From the NCBI GenBank assembly GCA_021793095.1, contig JAJYTK010000048.1, forward strand, positions 1 through 6,942: 6,942 bases of DNA. Direction: 5' to 3'. Within the stretch, counting starts at the first letter, position 1. Each line of letters starts with the position of its first letter. The notes beneath the pieces were generated by a model. The model searched no databases. It saw only the letters and a list, made by a program, of their open reading frames with translations, and was not told the origin of the DNA. The translations under genes and the position numbers were made by a program. Below, piece after piece: positions 5,951 through 6,942 of the stretch. This DNA is from Pseudomonadota bacterium (lineage in GTDB: Bacteria; Pseudomonadota; Gammaproteobacteria; Burkholderiales; Burkholderiaceae_B).

Positions 5951-6673
5951 ATGAAACAAGCCATGATTCTTGCGGCTGGCTATGGCAAACGCCTGCGGCC
6001 CTTGACTGAACACACCCCCAAACCACTCATTGTGGTGGGCGGTAAACCCCTGATTGTCTGGCATCTAGAGCGTTTAGCGGCCGCCGGGGTCAGGGATATA
6101 GTGATCAACCATTCATGGCTTGGTGAAAAAATTACGGCCACACTCCAAGATGGTAGCCCGTGGGGGGTGCATATTCAGTACGCCCCCGAGCCCCATCCAC
6201 TAGAAACGGCGACCGGGGTCAAACGTGCCCTTCCCCTGCTCAAGCCAGAGCCATTTCTGTTAATCAGCAGCGATATCTGGTGCCCTTGGCCTGTCGAGGC
6301 CTTATTGCATGCCAGCCAAGTATTGGATGGCAATCAACGCTTGGCACACCTCTTGCTGGTCAACAATCCGGCACATCACCCACAGGGTGATATGTACTTT
6401 GATCCTAAACCTTATATACAGCCCATTAGTGCCTCAGCCCCTCGGCCGCCCAACGGGTCGTTGTCTACCTATACTTATAGTGGTCTGGCGGTGGTCCATC
6501 CACAGCTTTTTGCTCACTGCAGCACCACCCAGCCTACTGCCTTGCGTGTGCCGTTACATCAGGCCATGCAACAACGTAAGGTCACAGCCGAGCGTTTACA
6601 CGCCCCATGGTTTGACGTCGGTACCCACCAGCGCCTACAGGCGCTAGAAAGCTACTTGGCGCAAAATCCCTGA
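5951..6673 (+). CDS. murU: N-acetylmuramate alpha-1-phosphate uridylyltransferase MurU
   Basis: MurU transfers UMP from UTP to MurNAc-alpha-1-phosphate, the AmgK product, giving UDP-MurNAc, which then enters peptidoglycan synthesis through MurC. The product has 240 residues, slightly longer than the pseudomonad enzyme. It shows the nucleotidyltransferase signature AAGYGKRLRPLT (8-19) with TPKPL (22-26), the signature nucleotide-binding loop and Lys of this fold. A substrate loop LETATGV (84-90) follows. SSDIW (106-110) carries D108, a probable metal ligand, and the C-terminus has WFDVGT, typical of the family. The substrate loop has Thr where I expect Gly (LETAGGI). Other sugar-1-phosphate nucleotidyltransferases, such as mannose-1-phosphate guanylyltransferase-like proteins, share the N-terminal motif, but the size and the immediately upstream amgK favour MurU. 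ATG 5951 is chosen over TTG 5933 because GAGGAA lies at the right distance only for the former. Confidence 0.9.
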   Translation: MKQAMILAAGYGKRLRPLTEHTPKPLIVVGGKPLIVWHLERLAAAGVRDIVINHSWLGEKITATLQDGSPWGVHIQYAPEPHPLETATGVKRALPLLKPEPFLLISSDIWCPWPVEALLHASQVLDGNQRLAHLLLVNNPAHHPQGDMYFDPKPYIQPISASAPRPPNGSLSTYTYSGLAVVHPQLFAHCSTTQPTALRVPLHQAMQQRKVTAERLHAPWFDVGTHQRLQALESYLAQNP

Positions 6674-6729
6674 GGGGTTATTATTTCATTCATCCTTAAA
6701 ATTCGTTTTAAATACGCGCCCTACTGCTT
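6674..6729. other. Short intergenic gap after murU
   Basis: This AT-rich gap of 56 bases separates murU from the next plus-strand gene. It shows no G+C-rich terminator hairpin followed by a T run, and no convincing promoter: the best pair, TTCATT and TTAAAT 17 bases apart, is poor. Co-transcription of the downstream gene with amgK-murU is therefore possible. The only structure seen is the small AT hairpin listed separately. Confidence 0.5.
6696..6711 (+). repeat. Small perfect AT inverted repeat with TTCG loop
   Basis: TTAAAA, a TTCG loop and TTTTAA form a perfect six-pair stem. The RNA would carry a UUCG tetraloop, a stable loop sequence, but its closing pair would be A-U rather than the stabilising C-G. 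With only A-U pairs the stem should be weak. It is not an intrinsic terminator in the usual sense and may be chance in an AT-rich gap. Confidence 0.3.
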
Positions 6730-6942
6730 ATGTTGAGATCCAGAAAACCCGCCTTTAGACCTTCTCCCTATGGATATTCCCGCCGTAAACGCCGCATCCC
6801 CCGCTGGCTAATGTTAATGATTGTCGGCGTGGTCATTGGGGTAGGTGGGGTCTTATTTGTCCAAGAAAGCTATGGCCCTGCCCGCTTAACCGTCGAAGAA
6901 TCCGAACGACTGCATTTTGATCTTAATGCAGCCACCTCCGAG
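6730..6942 (+). CDS. Unidentified single-pass membrane protein, N-terminal part (runs off the window)
   Basis: An ATG at 6730 opens a frame of 71 codons that reaches the right edge without a stop; an in-frame TAA at 6709-6711 bounds it upstream. The N-terminus is strongly basic (MLRSRKPAFR, then RRKRR at residues 18-22). A hydrophobic segment follows at about 27-44 (LMLMIVGVVIGVGGVLFV), then an acidic, Glu-rich polar stretch starting about residue 45 (VQESYGPARLTVEESERL). This predicts an N-in, C-out inner-membrane anchor with a periplasmic domain that may begin as a coiled coil. I do not recognise the family with confidence; small anchored coiled-coil proteins of the DUF6776 kind have a similar layout, but this is a guess. 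No good Shine-Dalgarno sequence precedes the ATG. Codon use resembles the neighbours, so it looks like a resident gene. Confidence 0.7.
   Translation, partial: MLRSRKPAFRPSPYGYSRRKRRIPRWLMLMIVGVVIGVGGVLFVQESYGPARLTVEESERLHFDLNAATSE

Noticed and set aside
6160..6647. Two plus-strand frames inside murU (6160-6390 and 6309-6647)
   Set aside because: Both lie in another frame within a clearly recognised gene, with no ribosome binding site or familiar domain.
1..6942. A novel defence system, mobile element, CRISPR array or RNA gene
   Set aside because: Almost all of the window is filled by recognised housekeeping genes in compact operons. No direct repeats, transposase, integrase, tRNA-like or rRNA-like sequence was seen on either strand.

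Overview
The window reads as ordinary chromosomal housekeeping DNA from a Gram-negative proteobacterium of roughly balanced base composition. It holds outer-membrane biogenesis genes (lptD, surA), a ribosomal RNA methyltransferase gene (rsmA) and a peptidoglycan-sugar salvage pair (amgK, murU). The proteins look betaproteobacterial, and RsmA in particular resembles Alcaligenaceae (Burkholderiales) versions from memory, for example in its motif [10 protein letters not shown]. That placement is an inference, because no database search was possible.

Layout from left to right: (1) the last 58 codons of a plus-strand SpmB-like/nucleoside-recognition (Gate-domain) membrane protein end at 177. (2) Facing it across 17 bases is a tight minus-strand operon transcribed right to left, lptD -> surA -> rsmA, with gaps of 1 and 15 bases when surA starts at 2426. 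(3) A 35-base divergent junction at 4861-4895 separates the lptD start (GTG) from the amgK start (ATG). (4) The plus-strand pair amgK -> murU follows, separated by 14 bases, with the murU ribosome binding site overlapping the amgK stop. (5) A 56-base gap follows murU, and then an unidentified single-pass membrane protein starts at 6730 and runs off the window.

Functional reading: LptD is the outer-membrane LPS translocon, and SurA is the periplasmic chaperone that in E. coli delivers LptD and other beta-barrel proteins for assembly, so the operon makes a client with its chaperone. RsmA dimethylates 16S rRNA and is a frequent positional partner of surA. AmgK and MurU together turn recycled MurNAc into UDP-MurNAc, bypassing de novo synthesis. 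The divergent arrangement therefore puts outer-membrane assembly and cell-wall recycling under one very compact shared control region.

I did not find a previously undescribed system. The points most worth a second look are the compact lptD/amgK junction with its paired A/T tracts, the GTG start of lptD without a visible Shine-Dalgarno sequence, the CxC plus CC cysteine layout of LptD, the altered Gly-rich motif in MurU, the lack of pdxA in the operon and the unknown coiled-coil-like membrane protein at the right edge. No tRNA, rRNA, CRISPR array, insertion sequence or long repeat was seen, and no gene-free stretch exceeds 300 bases.
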